A stretch of 56,328 bases of DNA from UBA9214 sp964443845 (GCA_964443845.1 CAYUFA010000012.1:1-56328), one strand, 5' to 3'; positions 24,134-36,779 are shown, counted from the first letter of the stretch. The notes: generated by a model not told the origin, from the sequence alone. Numbers and translations are program-made.

Positions 24134-24667
24134 GTTGATCAATGCAAGTGCGGACAGCGCCGCTCAACGGCGTTCCGCATGATCGCTGTGCGTAGCCGGA
24201 AGTGCCTCGCCGGATACGTCAGACCAACAGGATGACGTCGACCCCCCCCAGCCGGCCTGATAGTCAGCACATGTCGTTTCGGGCACTTGACCCGGTAGCG
24301 GGCGCTGCCGGCACCGTGGCTGGGTACATGCGTCCCGCCTTCCCCGGCGCGGCGATCCGCCTGATTGCCGGAAGCGCTGGCCCCGGTGCAGGGGCGCGGA
24401 TACGGACCAGCCCATCAGGATGATCCTGTGACCCTGCCGCTCAAGGCCCGCCGGTGTGGCGGTCGGAAACGGGCAGCAGGCACCGGCTGTCCGTATTCCA
24501 GGGGGCTGATTGGACTGGCAATTTATCGTTCTGGCGGGTCCTGGCCAGCGCGGGCTGTGCATGAAAAGGATATATCCGCCCATATATACGGCTGACTGGT
24601 TATTAGCGGACTCAGCAGGGATAATACGCGCACTTTTCTCAACCAGACCGTTCGCAAGGAGTTCATC
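24134..24667 (+). other. Gene-free stretch upstream of adk
   Basis: This holds 534 bases without a recognisable gene. Short frames are open on both strands (24202-24423 rightward and 24164-24583 leftward), but neither shows a motif or a good ribosome-binding site. The last 100 bases are A+T-rich and hold the probable adk promoter: GATAAT at 24620-24625 with a poor TGGTTA at 24597-24602, 17 bases apart. Confidence 0.5.
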
Positions 24668-25324
24668 ATGCGCGTCATCCTGTTAGGCGGGCCCGGTGCC
24701 GGCAAGGGCACGCAGGCCAACTACATCAAAGAACGCTACAACATCCCCCAGATTTCCACCGGCGACATGCTGCGTGCCGCGGTCAAGGCCGGTACGCCGC
24801 TGGGTGTCGAGGCCAAGAAGGTGATGGACGCCGGTGGCCTGGTCTCCGATGACATCATCCTGGGTCTGATCGACGAGCGCCTGCAGGAGGACGATTGCCA
24901 GAACGGCTACCTGTTCGACGGCTTCCCGCGTACGCTGGCCCAGGCCGATGCGCTCAAGGACAAGGGCATCGCCATCGATGCCGTGGTGGAGATCGACGTC
25001 GATGACAAAGAGATCATCAAGCGCATGAGCGGGCGCCGTGTTCACCTGGCCTCCGGCCGCACCTATCACGTGACATTCAACCCGCCTAGGGAAGAAGGCA
25101 AGGACAATGAGACCGGGGAGCCGCTGATCCAGCGCGATGACGACAAGGAAGAGACCGTGCGGGCGCGCCTGGACGTCTATCACAAGCAGACCGAGCCGCT
25201 CATTCACTACTATTCGAAATGGGCTGCGGAAGGCGGACCCGGGGCCCCGAAATATGTCAAGATCAACGGCATCGGCAAGGTCGAAGCCGTGCGGGATGCC
25301 ATCTTCGCCAGTCTTGACGGCTGA
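24668..25324 (+). CDS. adk: Adenylate kinase
   Basis: Encodes 218 residues of the long form. The P-loop is GGPGAGKGT, the AMP site is ISTGDMLRAAV, DGFPRTLAQAD is the family signature, and a LID domain covers about residues 122-160 (RRVHLASGRTYHVTFNPP, without zinc cysteines). It balances AMP, ADP and ATP. Length and motifs are complete. An aaggag site lies before the ATG, and a strong terminator follows. It is a single-gene unit. Confidence 0.97.
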   Translation: MRVILLGGPGAGKGTQANYIKERYNIPQISTGDMLRAAVKAGTPLGVEAKKVMDAGGLVSDDIILGLIDERLQEDDCQNGYLFDGFPRTLAQADALKDKGIAIDAVVEIDVDDKEIIKRMSGRRVHLASGRTYHVTFNPPREEGKDNETGEPLIQRDDDKEETVRARLDVYHKQTEPLIHYYSKWAAEGGPGAPKYVKINGIGKVEAVRDAIFASLDG

Positions 25325-25343
25325 GGGTGACGGCAATTCCGTA

Positions 25344-25373
25344 GGAAAAAGGCCGGCTTGCCGGCCTTTTTCC
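25344..25373. terminator. Bidirectional Rho-independent terminator after adk
   Basis: A 14-bp perfect inverted repeat (25344-25357 with 25360-25373) contains a GGCCGGC core flanked by A5 on the left and T5 on the right, so it can terminate on both strands. Confidence 0.92.
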
Positions 25374-25424
25374 GATGTGAACACAGGTTTCCGCTGCGCC
25401 CTGCGTTGTACTTCCGTACCACTG

Positions 25425-25452
25425 TTGCGAGTGCGGCGTTACCTGTTACAAT
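25425..25452 (+). promoter_or_regulatory. Promoter of the diguanylate cyclase gene
   Basis: TTGCGA (25425-25430, four of six) and TACAAT (25447-25452, five of six) are 16 bases apart. The start would be near 25459, giving a leader of about 165 bases before the ATG at 25626, in which I see no structured element. Confidence 0.55.
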
Positions 25453-25625
25453 TTTTGCCGACGTCAATTATGTGACATACCGGTCCTGGAGCCAGTCCGG
25501 TTGCCGAAGCAGGCACAGATCGTCCAGGCAGTACCAATAATAAGTTCCCGGCCCGCGCATCTGTGCGGCCGGCCAGCGCCAGGACAGCATTGTCCGGTCG
25601 TGGCACCGGAACGGGCAGGAGCATT

Positions 25626-27116
<1,491 letters not shown>

Positions 27117-27347
27117 ACCGCTTCGCCATACCACCCGCGCGGTTGCCCGCAGCCCCGATTCCCTGCTTGCCGGGAAGGTAATGAGAACGTGACGTCGCGG
27201 GGACGGCGATGACCCGTTACCCGGTGCGGCCATGAGGTATTCTGAAACAGGTTGCACGCACCTTCCTGGTGCGGGATGGTCCCTGTGTGCGCTGCCGGTT
27301 CCCTGTATACTGCCCGTCTGGTAACCAACGGAGCACAGGGTAAGGCA

Positions 27348-27761
27348 ATGGCGACAATCGAACTCACCGGGAAAAATTTCGATACCACCATCAACGACAA
27401 CGACATCATATTGCTGGATTTCTGGGCGCCCTGGTGCGGTCCGTGCCGGCAGTTTGCACCGGTGTACGAGGCCCTGTCCGAGCAGCACACGGATATCGTG
27501 TTCGCCAAGGTCAATACCGAGGAGGAGCGTGATCTTGCCGCGCAGTTCCAGATCCGCTCCATCCCGACCCTGATGGTGTTCCGTGAGCAGATCATCGTAT
27601 TCGCACAGCCCGGTGCCCTGCCACCGGCCGCCCTGGCCTCGATCGTCGAGCAGGTCAGGAAACTCGACATGGACGACGTGCGGCGCCAGATCGCCGAGCA
27701 ATCCGAGCAGTCCGAGCAGTCCGAGGCGTCCGGCAAGTCCGGGCAGGGCGGCCAGGCATGA
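27348..27761 (+). CDS. Thioredoxin-domain protein with repetitive tail
   Basis: Encodes 137 residues. The thioredoxin fold has LLDFWAPWCGPCRQFAP with CGPC at residues 30-33 and the cis-proline loop IRSIPTLMVF. It extends some 30 residues beyond ordinary thioredoxin with a Gln/Ser/Glu tail made of 9-base repeats (27696-27731). It is cytoplasmic because no signal peptide is seen. The start at 27348 gives MATIELTGKNF. Its stop overlaps the next gene (ATGA), which encodes an exported SIMPL protein. Confidence 0.9.
   Translation: MATIELTGKNFDTTINDNDIILLDFWAPWCGPCRQFAPVYEALSEQHTDIVFAKVNTEEERDLAAQFQIRSIPTLMVFREQIIVFAQPGALPPAALASIVEQVRKLDMDDVRRQIAEQSEQSEQSEASGKSGQGGQA
27696..27731 (+). repeat. 9-bp tandem repeat in the thioredoxin tail
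   Basis: Four 9-base units (27696, 27705, 27714, 27723; type gagcagtcc) encode EQS triplets; the first and last are diverged. Copy changes stay in frame. Confidence 0.8.
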
Positions 27762-28459
27762 GGTATCTGCCGTGGCTCCTGCCGCTCGCGCTGCTGTGCG
27801 GCGTTGCCGCCGCGCGGGCGGACGACAACCCGTTGCGATACAACCAGGTCAGTCTTACGGCCGAGGCCAGCGAGCAGGTGGGTAACGACACCATGCACGT
27901 CATGCTCAATACCTACGGAGAGGATTCCGACGCCACCCGGCTCGCTGGCAAGATCAACCAGGACATGGCCTGGGCGTTGTCGGTGGTCAAGCCGCATCCT
28001 GACATCCGGGCCGCGACCGGCAGTTACCAGACCTGGCCACTGACGGACAAGGATGGCCGTATCACAACCGGCTGGCGTGGTCAGCAGACGCTGGAACTGG
28101 AAAGCCTCAACAGTGAACAGCTGGGCAGGGTGGTCGGTGAACTGCAGCAGCGTCTGCGTATCACCGGCATGAATTTCAAGATCTCGGAGCGCAAGCGCAG
28201 CGAGGTGGAGGACCGGCTGATCGACAGCGCGCTGAATGCCTTCAAGGCGCGTGCGAAGCGGGCCGCAACCAACCTGGGTGCAGGCAATTTCCGTATCGTG
28301 TCCATCGACATCGGCAGATCGGCGCAGTCTCCACCGGTGCTGTATCGTCCCCGCCTGGCGATGGCCGCGGCGGAGGCCAAACCCGTGGTACCGGTGGCCA
28401 CCGGGGAGAGCGAGGTGGCGGTGACGGTCAGCGGCACGATCGAGCTGGTGCTGCCCTGA
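27758..28459 (+). CDS. SIMPL-domain (DUF541) exported protein
   Basis: Encodes 233 residues. A signal peptide (MRYLPWLLPLALLCGVAAARA, cut near residue 22) is followed by a SIMPL domain: SLTAEASEQVGNDTMHVMLNTYGED near the front and FKARAKRAATNLGAGNFRIVSIDIG near the end, with TVSGTIELVL closing. E. coli YggE is a periplasmic member linked to oxidative stress tolerance. The molecular function is unknown. It overlaps the thioredoxin stop by four bases, so the two are coupled although one product is cytoplasmic and the other exported. Confidence 0.87.
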   Translation: MRYLPWLLPLALLCGVAAARADDNPLRYNQVSLTAEASEQVGNDTMHVMLNTYGEDSDATRLAGKINQDMAWALSVVKPHPDIRAATGSYQTWPLTDKDGRITTGWRGQQTLELESLNSEQLGRVVGELQQRLRITGMNFKISERKRSEVEDRLIDSALNAFKARAKRAATNLGAGNFRIVSIDIGRSAQSPPVLYRPRLAMAAAEAKPVVPVATGESEVAVTVSGTIELVLP

Positions 28460-28535
28460 GCGGGTCAGCCCGGCACGGCCACGGCGGATTTACGCAATTT
28501 CAGGGATCCGGCAGGCTATTTTTTCAGTGAAGGTA

Positions 28536-28565
28536 TTGTCGCATTGCGACCAATACAAATACCAT
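28536..28565 (+). promoter_or_regulatory. Possible ppdK promoter
   Basis: TTGTCG (28536-28541) and TACCAT (28560-28565) are 18 bases apart in an A+T-rich patch 45 bases before the ppdK ATG. Each has four of six consensus bases. Confidence 0.4.
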
Positions 28566-28609
28566 ACACCGCACTTGTCCTTAAACAGCAACGCTGAAGG
28601 GTAATCAGG

Positions 28610-31360
28610 ATGAACAAATGGGTCTATGCCTTCCCCGAAGGCGACGGAAAGAACAAGAAGTTACTGGGTGGCAAGGGCGCCAACCTGTGCGAAATGACGC
28701 AGATCGGCCTGAACGTGCCGCCCGGGTTCGTGATCACCACCGAGGCGTGCCTGAATTACCTGAAATCCCCCAGCGAGGGACTGCCGGCCGAGGTGATGGG
28801 GCAGGTCAGGGAACAGATGCGACTGCTGGAGCAGGTGACGGGTAAGGGTTTCGATGACGCGGATAACCCCCTGCTGGTTTCGGTCAGGAGCGGGTCGGCG
28901 ATCTCGATGCCGGGCATGATGGACACGATCCTGAACCTGGGCCTGAACAGCCGCACCCTGAAGGGCGAGATCGCGCAGACCGGGGATGCCCGGTTCGGCT
29001 ACGATGCGTACCGCCGGTTCATCCAGCTGTTCGGCAAGGTGGCCATGGGTGTGTCGGATGAGCTGTTCGATGCGGAATTCGCACTGGTCAAGGAGAGCGC
29101 CCGCGTGACCGAGGACGTCGGCCTGTCCGCCGACAACCTGCAGGAAGTCTGTGAGCGCTTCCTGGAACTGTTTCACTCGCATACCGGGCGCCCGTTTCCC
29201 GAAAATCCCTACGAGCAGCTGGAGCTGTCGATCAAGGCGGTGTTCAACTCGTGGATGGGCAAGCGCGCGGTGGACTACCGGCACGAGTTTAAAATCACCC
29301 CGGACATGGCCAACGGCACGGCGGTCAACGTCTGCACCATGGTGTTCGGCAACCGCGGCAACGATTCCGCGACCGGCGTTGCGTTCACGCGCAACCCGGG
29401 CACGGGCGAGAACCGGCTGTTCGGCGAATACCTGGTAAACGCCCAGGGCGAGGACGTGGTGGCCGGCATCCGGACGCCGAAACCCATCGACAAGATGGAC
29501 CAGGAAATGCCGGAGATGGCGCGGCAGCTGGCCGAACTGCGCGACCGGCTCGAGGCCCACTACCGGGAAGTCCAGGATTTCGAATTCACCATCGAGCGCG
29601 GCACGCTGTATTGCCTGCAGACCCGCAACGGCAAGATGAACGCCCCGGGCATGGTGCGCAGTTCCGTGGAAATGGCCGCGGAGGGTCTGATCGACCGGGA
29701 GCAGGCACTGCTGCGCATCAATCCGTTATACCTGGAACAGATGCTGTATCCGCAACTCGACAGGAACGTGCATGCCCTGCCGGTGGCGCAGGGCCTGCCC
29801 GCCTCGCCCGGTGCGGCCGTCGGTCAGGCCGTGTTCGATGCCGACCGGGCGGAACACTTCGGCCGGGTGCTGGGCGTGAAGGTCATCCTGGTGCGGGAGG
29901 AAACCAAGCCCGAGGATATCCACGGTTTCTTCGCCGCACAGGGTATTCTGACCAGCCGTGGCGGCAAGACCTCGCATGCCGCCGTGGTGGCGCGCGGCAT
30001 GGGCAAGCCGTGCGTGGCCGGCGCCGAAGGCATCCACGTCGACGTGCAGAAGCGCGAGGCCTACGTCAGTGGCCAGCTGATTCGTGAAGGCGACGTGATC
30101 ACCATTGACGGTTCCAACGGCAACGTCTATTTCGGCGCGATTCCGACGGTGGAGCCGGAGTTTACCCGCGAGCTGAATACGCTGCTGCAATGGGCCGACG
30201 AAGTTGCCTATCTGCGCGTGATGGCGAATGCGGATACGCCGGAAGATGCCGCACGCGCGCTGAAATTCGGCGCCCGGGGCATCGGTCTGTGCCGCACCGA
30301 ACGCATGTTCAACGCGGTGGACCGCCTGCCGGTCGTGATCGAAATGATCGTGGCGGAAACGCCCGAACAGCGCCAGCATGCGCTGGACCGGTTGCTGCCG
30401 ATCCAGCGTTCCGATTTCCGCAAGCTGTTCGAAACCATGTCACCGCTGCCGGTCACCATCCGTCTGCTGGATCCGCCCATCCACGAATTCCTGCCCGGCG
30501 AGGAACAGCTCAAGGACGAAATCGACAAGCTGCACCATCTGAAGGACTCGGTGCAGGGGCTGGCCGTACTCAGCGGGTCACTGATGATGCTGTCGCAGAA
30601 AAACAAGGCCGATGCGAAGATCCCGGAAATGGTCGACGTCTCGCTGATCGAGGAAGCCCTTGAAACCAAGATCCTGATGCTGCGCAAGGTCCGCGACCTG
30701 AACGAGGTCAACCCGATGCTGGGGCACCGCGGCGTGCGACTCGGTATCACCTACCCGGAAATCTATCGCATGCAGGTCAGGGCGGTGCTCGAAGCCGAGG
30801 CCGAATGTGCCGCCAAGGGAATCGAGGTGCATCCGCAGATCATGGTGCCGCAGGTGTGTTCGGCGCAGGAGCTGAAGTGGGTGCGCAGGTACATGGATGA
30901 AATCAAGGCCAGCGTGGAGGAGAAAACCGGGCAGCAGCTGAACTGCCGCTTCGGCACCATGATCGAAGTGGTGCGTGCCTGCATGCGCGCGGAATCCCTG
31001 ACGCATGAAGCGGATTTCTTCTCGTTCGGCACCAACGACCTGACCCAGGCGACCTTCTCGTTCTCGCGCGAGGATGCCGAGAACAAGTTCCTGCCCATGT
31101 ACAACCAGAACGAGATTCTCAGGGACAACCCGTTCGAGGTGCTGGATGAAAAGGGGGTCGGCAAGCTCATGCAACTGGCTATCCAGTGGGGGCGTGCGCA
31201 CAAACCGGACCTGTCCGTAGGTATCTGCGGCGAACACGGTGGTCACCCCGCCTCCATCGATTTCTGCCAGCGTGCCGGTCTGAATTACGTGTCCTGCTCT
31301 GCACCCCGCGTCCCGGTGGCCAGGCTGGCGGCGGCCCATGCGCTGCTGAACAACCGCTAG
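28610..31360 (+). CDS. ppdK: Pyruvate, phosphate dikinase
   Basis: Encodes 916 residues and interconverts pyruvate, ATP and phosphate with phosphoenolpyruvate, AMP and pyrophosphate. The N-terminal ATP-grasp domain includes LLGGKGANLCEM and VSVRSGSAISMPGMMDTILNLGLN. The phosphohistidine domain has GGKTSHAAVVARGMGKP with His456. The C-terminal PEP barrel has FFSFGTNDLTQATFSFSREDA and GICGEHGG with the catalytic cysteine near NYVSCSAPRVP. In this setting it may serve gluconeogenesis towards sucrose or PPi-linked glycolysis. It is complete and lies alone, converging on a methyltransferase gene. Confidence 0.96.
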   Translation: MNKWVYAFPEGDGKNKKLLGGKGANLCEMTQIGLNVPPGFVITTEACLNYLKSPSEGLPAEVMGQVREQMRLLEQVTGKGFDDADNPLLVSVRSGSAISMPGMMDTILNLGLNSRTLKGEIAQTGDARFGYDAYRRFIQLFGKVAMGVSDELFDAEFALVKESARVTEDVGLSADNLQEVCERFLELFHSHTGRPFPENPYEQLELSIKAVFNSWMGKRAVDYRHEFKITPDMANGTAVNVCTMVFGNRGNDSATGVAFTRNPGTGENRLFGEYLVNAQGEDVVAGIRTPKPIDKMDQEMPEMARQLAELRDRLEAHYREVQDFEFTIERGTLYCLQTRNGKMNAPGMVRSSVEMAAEGLIDREQALLRINPLYLEQMLYPQLDRNVHALPVAQGLPASPGAAVGQAVFDADRAEHFGRVLGVKVILVREETKPEDIHGFFAAQGILTSRGGKTSHAAVVARGMGKPCVAGAEGIHVDVQKREAYVSGQLIREGDVITIDGSNGNVYFGAIPTVEPEFTRELNTLLQWADEVAYLRVMANADTPEDAARALKFGARGIGLCRTERMFNAVDRLPVVIEMIVAETPEQRQHALDRLLPIQRSDFRKLFETMSPLPVTIRLLDPPIHEFLPGEEQLKDEIDKLHHLKDSVQGLAVLSGSLMMLSQKNKADAKIPEMVDVSLIEEALETKILMLRKVRDLNEVNPMLGHRGVRLGITYPEIYRMQVRAVLEAEAECAAKGIEVHPQIMVPQVCSAQELKWVRRYMDEIKASVEEKTGQQLNCRFGTMIEVVRACMRAESLTHEADFFSFGTNDLTQATFSFSREDAENKFLPMYNQNEILRDNPFEVLDEKGVGKLMQLAIQWGRAHKPDLSVGICGEHGGHPASIDFCQRAGLNYVSCSAPRVPVARLAAAHALLNNR

Positions 31361-31494
31361 ACCGGCGAGGAAAGGGATGGATTCGCCGGCCGGCCGGCGG
31401 GTCCATCGGCGCTGCAGTGCCGTCTCCGCAATCCAGGCGGCAGCATTGCGCGGGTCGGCCGATGGCCTGCAATGATCGCCGGCCGTGCCGTTCC

Positions 31495-32304
31495 TCAGGT
31501 CACCCGGAAAACGCCTCTGACCAGCCGGACCTGCCCCTCTTCAAGACTGCGTCGCGCGTTGCCGGCCTTTGCGGCGAGATCGTCGACGTAGACCGCAAGG
31601 CCCAGTTGTCCCGCCGCGGCGGGCGTGGCATTTGTGATGCTCCTGCTGAAATCCGTGTCGCTGATATCCTCGAACAGTTCCGGGATGAACCCGCATTCAC
31701 CGAGCAGCGCGCACATTTCTGCGGCGGAGACCAGGCAGTTGTCGCCGGGGCGAGTGGCCCAGGGCAGGGGAAAGTAGGACGTCGCCACCAGTCCGGCGGC
31801 CATCTCCTGGAAGGCGTAGCGGCCACCCGGCCTGAGAACACGGGCGATCTCCCCGTAGAGCTTCTGCTTGTCTTCGATGTTCATGCCGACGTTTTGCATC
31901 CAGACGGCGTCAAACGACCCGTCGGGAAAGGGCAGGTCGAGCGCGCTGCCCTGGTGCACCCTGACCCGGTCCTCGAGGCCGGTCAACCGGTTCAGCAGCG
32001 CTGCGCCGGCGCAGTAGTCGTGGGACATTTCGAGACAGTCGACCTGGCAGCCGAGCGCGGACGCGAGCAATCGCGCGCAACCGGCCAGCCCCGCGCCGAT
32101 ATCGAGTACGCGATCCCCGGCCTGGATCTGTGCCAGTTCCAGCAGTTCGTGTGACGACTGGAGGCCACCCGTGTGGAAATGGTCGAGTGCGCCCAGCTCC
32201 TCGGGCGACAGCCGCTGGTCCGGATCCAGTCCGGCCGCGCGGAGGCCCGCCAGGATGCGCGCCTCGATGTCGCGGGCCGAATAGTGTGATTCCAGGGTAG
32301 ACAT
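31495..32304 (-). CDS. Class I SAM-dependent methyltransferase (betaine-type)
   Basis: Encodes 269 residues. The SAM-binding motif is VLDIGAGLAGCARLLA, then LEMSHDYC, GSALDLPFPDGSFDAVWMQNVGMNI and VLRPGGRYAFQEM. The order and the HFHTGGLQSSHELLELA start resemble the sarcosine/dimethylglycine N-methyltransferase and UbiE-like group, enzymes that in halophiles make glycine betaine. That substrate is inferred, and I see no glycine methyltransferase partner here. The start at 32304 has an excellent gaggaggag site. A longer ATG at 32337 is unlikely. It is read in the same direction as glsB and the sucrose operon. Confidence 0.82.
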   Translation of the reverse strand: MSTLESHYSARDIEARILAGLRAAGLDPDQRLSPEELGALDHFHTGGLQSSHELLELAQIQAGDRVLDIGAGLAGCARLLASALGCQVDCLEMSHDYCAGAALLNRLTGLEDRVRVHQGSALDLPFPDGSFDAVWMQNVGMNIEDKQKLYGEIARVLRPGGRYAFQEMAAGLVATSYFPLPWATRPGDNCLVSAAEMCALLGECGFIPELFEDISDTDFSRSITNATPAAAGQLGLAVYVDDLAAKAGNARRSLEEGQVRLVRGVFRVT

Positions 32305-32450
32305 GCTCTCCTCCTCAAGGTTCGTCATGTTCTGCACGAGTCGATGGTCCGCCCCTGGCGCAACGCGGCTATCACGACAGCAGGCGCAACATTGCGAGGC
32401 ACGAGTGCTGCAGCGGTTGGGTGTGCGAGTGTATCCGGCCTGGCCGACTG

Positions 32451-32702
32451 CTATGACTTTTTGACAAGCCCGATTACGAACAGCAATATGGCAGCCCCGG
32501 CAGTTGCTGTAATGATGGAACCAATGAGTCCTCCCGCTGAAATTCCAAGCAATCCAAACACGAAGCCTCCAATCAATGCGCCTGCAATACCGACCGCAAT
32601 ATTGCCGAGCAGACCAAAGCCACCCCCTTTCATTAACGTGCCAGCCAGCCAGCCGGCTACGGCACCAATTCCCAGAAAAATCACCAATCCCGTAAGACTC
32701 AT
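32451..32702 (-). CDS. GlsB/YeaQ/YmgE-family stress membrane protein
   Basis: Encodes 83 residues with three hydrophobic segments rich in Gly, Ala and Ile: GLVIFLGIGAVAGWLAGTLMKGGG and GIAGALIGGFVFGLLGI, then GAAILLFVIGLVKK. This is the transglycosylase-associated (GlsB/YeaQ) family of small membrane proteins induced in general and acid stress. A ribosome-binding site (ggaggtgcaac on the minus strand) precedes the start. The 146 bases to the methyltransferase gene hold no clear terminator, so joint transcription is possible. Confidence 0.9.
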   Translation of the reverse strand: MSLTGLVIFLGIGAVAGWLAGTLMKGGGFGLLGNIAVGIAGALIGGFVFGLLGISAGGLIGSIITATAGAAILLFVIGLVKKS

Positions 32703-33042
32703 TGTTGCACCTCCGTGGTGGTCAGGCGTGTCCGGATCCGGAAAGGATACTGGCTGGCCCTGGCATCCACCGTTTCCGGTGCGCTCAGCATACTACATAT
32801 CCTGTTTGCAAGTTATGGATATATAAATACATTATCAAATACCGGCCAATGACAAGCCATGCAATACGGGCGTGATTGTCCCTTGCGGGCTGCTTGCCGG
32901 GGTACGACGGTGGCTCAGCGCTTGTTCAGGCCACGCAGCAACAGGAAGAACGAGCGGGTGGCCGGGAACTCATCCGCTGGCGCTGGAATGCAGCGCCGCG
33001 CACCCCGGCGACCACTGGTGAATACCCGCGGGCGTGCAGGCT
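32703..33042 (-). other. Region between the amylosucrase gene and glsB
   Basis: This 340-base region has no gene I can support. The part nearest glsB (32790-32850) is A+T-rich and probably holds its promoter; on the minus strand TTGATA lies about 17 bases before TAACTT. The rest is GC-rich and open in more than one frame without motifs. No T-rich terminator for the sucrose operon is visible. Confidence 0.45.
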
Positions 33043-35007
<1,965 letters not shown>

Positions 35008-35020
35008 GTGTCCGGTTGCC

Positions 35021-35914
35021 TCATGTTGCGGTGGTCTCCCATGCGTCCAGCAGGGGCCGGTAAAAGTCGCGCTCGTGTACGGTCGCGCCGCGCCGGCCGA
35101 CGATGCGCGAGGCAAACTGCTGCGCCCGCTCCAGCGTTTGCGCCAGTGGCCAGTCACGGGTGAGACCGAGGATCATCACCGAGGCAAAGGCGTCACCGGC
35201 ACCGACGGTGTCGACCACATCGACGGTCTGTGCCGGGCGTACCTGGCAGTCGCCCCCGCCGGCGGTGATCGCGTGTGCCCCGCCGGCGCCGAACGTCAGG
35301 ACCAGCCCCTGTAATCCGTTCTCGGCCAGAAAACGGCTGGCCTGAGCCCGGTTGTCGCTGTGACCCGGATACAGCGTGTCCAGTTCATCCCGGTTGAGCT
35401 TGAGCCAGTCCGCGCGGTGGATCATGGCACGTATCGATTCCGTTTCCCACCAGGGGGCGCGCAGGTTCACGTCCAGGAAAATCCGTGCCGGTGGTGTGGC
35501 GCGCAGCAGCGTGTCGAGCGCGGCCCGTGAGACCGCTGACCGCAGTGCGAGTGAACCGTGATAGAGCAACCCGGCAGCCGGCAGGTTCGCGCCGGGAGGC
35601 TCGATGGCGTCGTAGGCGCAGTCGGCAACGATATCGTAGGACGGTTCATTCCCGGCGATGCGCACACTGACGCGTCCGGTGGGGCGCTGCGGGTCGACCT
35701 GGACGAAGCGGGTGTCCATGCCCCAGTCGCGCATGGCGGCAAGTACGGCTTCGCCCTCGGCGTCTGCCCCGACCCGGCTGACGAAACGGGGTGCCAGGCC
35801 GAACGCCTGCAGGTGCCAGGCCACGTTGAACGGGGCGCCACCGAGCACGCGCCGGCCATCGGGGAAATGGTCGAACAGCACCTCGCCAAATACGCAAATG
35901 GCAGCCGGATTCAT
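35021..35914 (-). CDS. fruK: PfkB-family fructokinase
   Basis: Encodes 297 residues. The N-terminus MNPAAICVFGEVLFDHFPDG contains the substrate motif, GGAPFNVAWHL follows, and the C-terminal DTVGAGDAF (Asp235 to Phe243) holds the catalytic aspartate and anion hole. It phosphorylates fructose, presumably that set free by amylosucrase. It lies in the sucrose operon 22 bases after spp and 13 bases before the amylosucrase gene. In halotolerant methanotrophs the same four genes occur as sps-spp-fruK-ams. The start at 35914 is chosen for the family-like N-terminus. Confidence 0.9.
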   Translation of the reverse strand: MNPAAICVFGEVLFDHFPDGRRVLGGAPFNVAWHLQAFGLAPRFVSRVGADAEGEAVLAAMRDWGMDTRFVQVDPQRPTGRVSVRIAGNEPSYDIVADCAYDAIEPPGANLPAAGLLYHGSLALRSAVSRAALDTLLRATPPARIFLDVNLRAPWWETESIRAMIHRADWLKLNRDELDTLYPGHSDNRAQASRFLAENGLQGLVLTFGAGGAHAITAGGGDCQVRPAQTVDVVDTVGAGDAFASVMILGLTRDWPLAQTLERAQQFASRIVGRRGATVHERDFYRPLLDAWETTAT

Positions 35915-35936
35915 GCGCAAGCAAAGAGTTGCCGGT

Positions 35937-36779
35937 TCATTGGATCCACGCGCGGGTGTCCGGATGAAAGTGGACGATGCCTTCCAGTATACCGGCACTG
36001 TAGTTTCCGTTCATATCGAGGAACCCGCCGCGCGCGATATACAGCCGGTCCGCGGTGCCGGATTCGTCGGCCAGCTGCCGGGCCAGCTGCTGCACGTCGC
36101 TGCGCGCGTTGGCGACCAGCACGGCCGGGATCGGGCTGGCCAGAACCTCGATGTCATTGCCGCTGTCGCCGCAGAATATGGTGTTGCTGTTGTCACAACC
36201 GTTTATCTGCATCAGTGCCTCGACGGCGTGGCGCTTGCTGGCCCGTGCCGGCAATACGTCCAGCAGGCCGACCCCGCCCGGGTCATCCGTGCTCCAGATC
36301 AGGCTGGCATGGATACCGGCCGCGGTGAAGCGGTGCCGGATCATCGCGGACAGCGCGTTGCGGTCGGCTTGCAGGGGCACGTAGTAACTCAGTTTGTAGC
36401 GGTTCTGTTTCGCGTTTTCCTGTAATTTCAGGTCCGGCAGGTCACGCAACAGCTCCTTCAGGTCGGCATGGGTCCTGCCGCCCCAGTCGGTTGCGAAACC
36501 CTGTTCCCATGCCGTCAGCGGTTCCCACTCCCGCTGCTCCCCGACCCGGTAGATGGTGGTGCCCACGTCGCCGGCCACGAAGTCCGGCTGCGGCAGGCGG
36601 TAATTGAAGATCGCCTGTTCCACCAGCGCGCGGTGCCGGCCGCTGATGTAGGCCAGCGTGACGGCCGGCTGGGCGGCCAGCCGGGAAAATCGTGCACGTG
36701 CCGCGGGGGACTCGGACTGCGGCCCGTTCGGCAGCAGTGTCCGGTCCAGGTCGGTGCAGATCAGCAGGTGTTCAGGCAT
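35937..36779 (-). CDS. spp: Sucrose-phosphate phosphatase
   Basis: Encodes 280 residues of a HAD-IIB phosphatase that turns sucrose 6-phosphate into sucrose. Motif I is TDLDRT (Asp10, Asp12, Thr14), motif II is YISGRH, motif III lysine is in RASKRHAV (Lys182), and motif IV is CGDSGNDIEVL (Asp205, Asp209). All catalytic residues are present, in contrast with the HAD domain at the end of SPS. Its ATG shares one base with the SPS stop (TGATG), indicating tight coupling. Confidence 0.92.
   Translation of the reverse strand: MPEHLLICTDLDRTLLPNGPQSESPAARARFSRLAAQPAVTLAYISGRHRALVEQAIFNYRLPQPDFVAGDVGTTIYRVGEQREWEPLTAWEQGFATDWGGRTHADLKELLRDLPDLKLQENAKQNRYKLSYYVPLQADRNALSAMIRHRFTAAGIHASLIWSTDDPGGVGLLDVLPARASKRHAVEALMQINGCDNSNTIFCGDSGNDIEVLASPIPAVLVANARSDVQQLARQLADESGTADRLYIARGGFLDMNGNYSAGILEGIVHFHPDTRAWIQ

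Noticed and set aside
24164..24583. Opposed open frames on both strands upstream of adk
   Set aside because: They shadow each other, lack good start sites and match no family I know.
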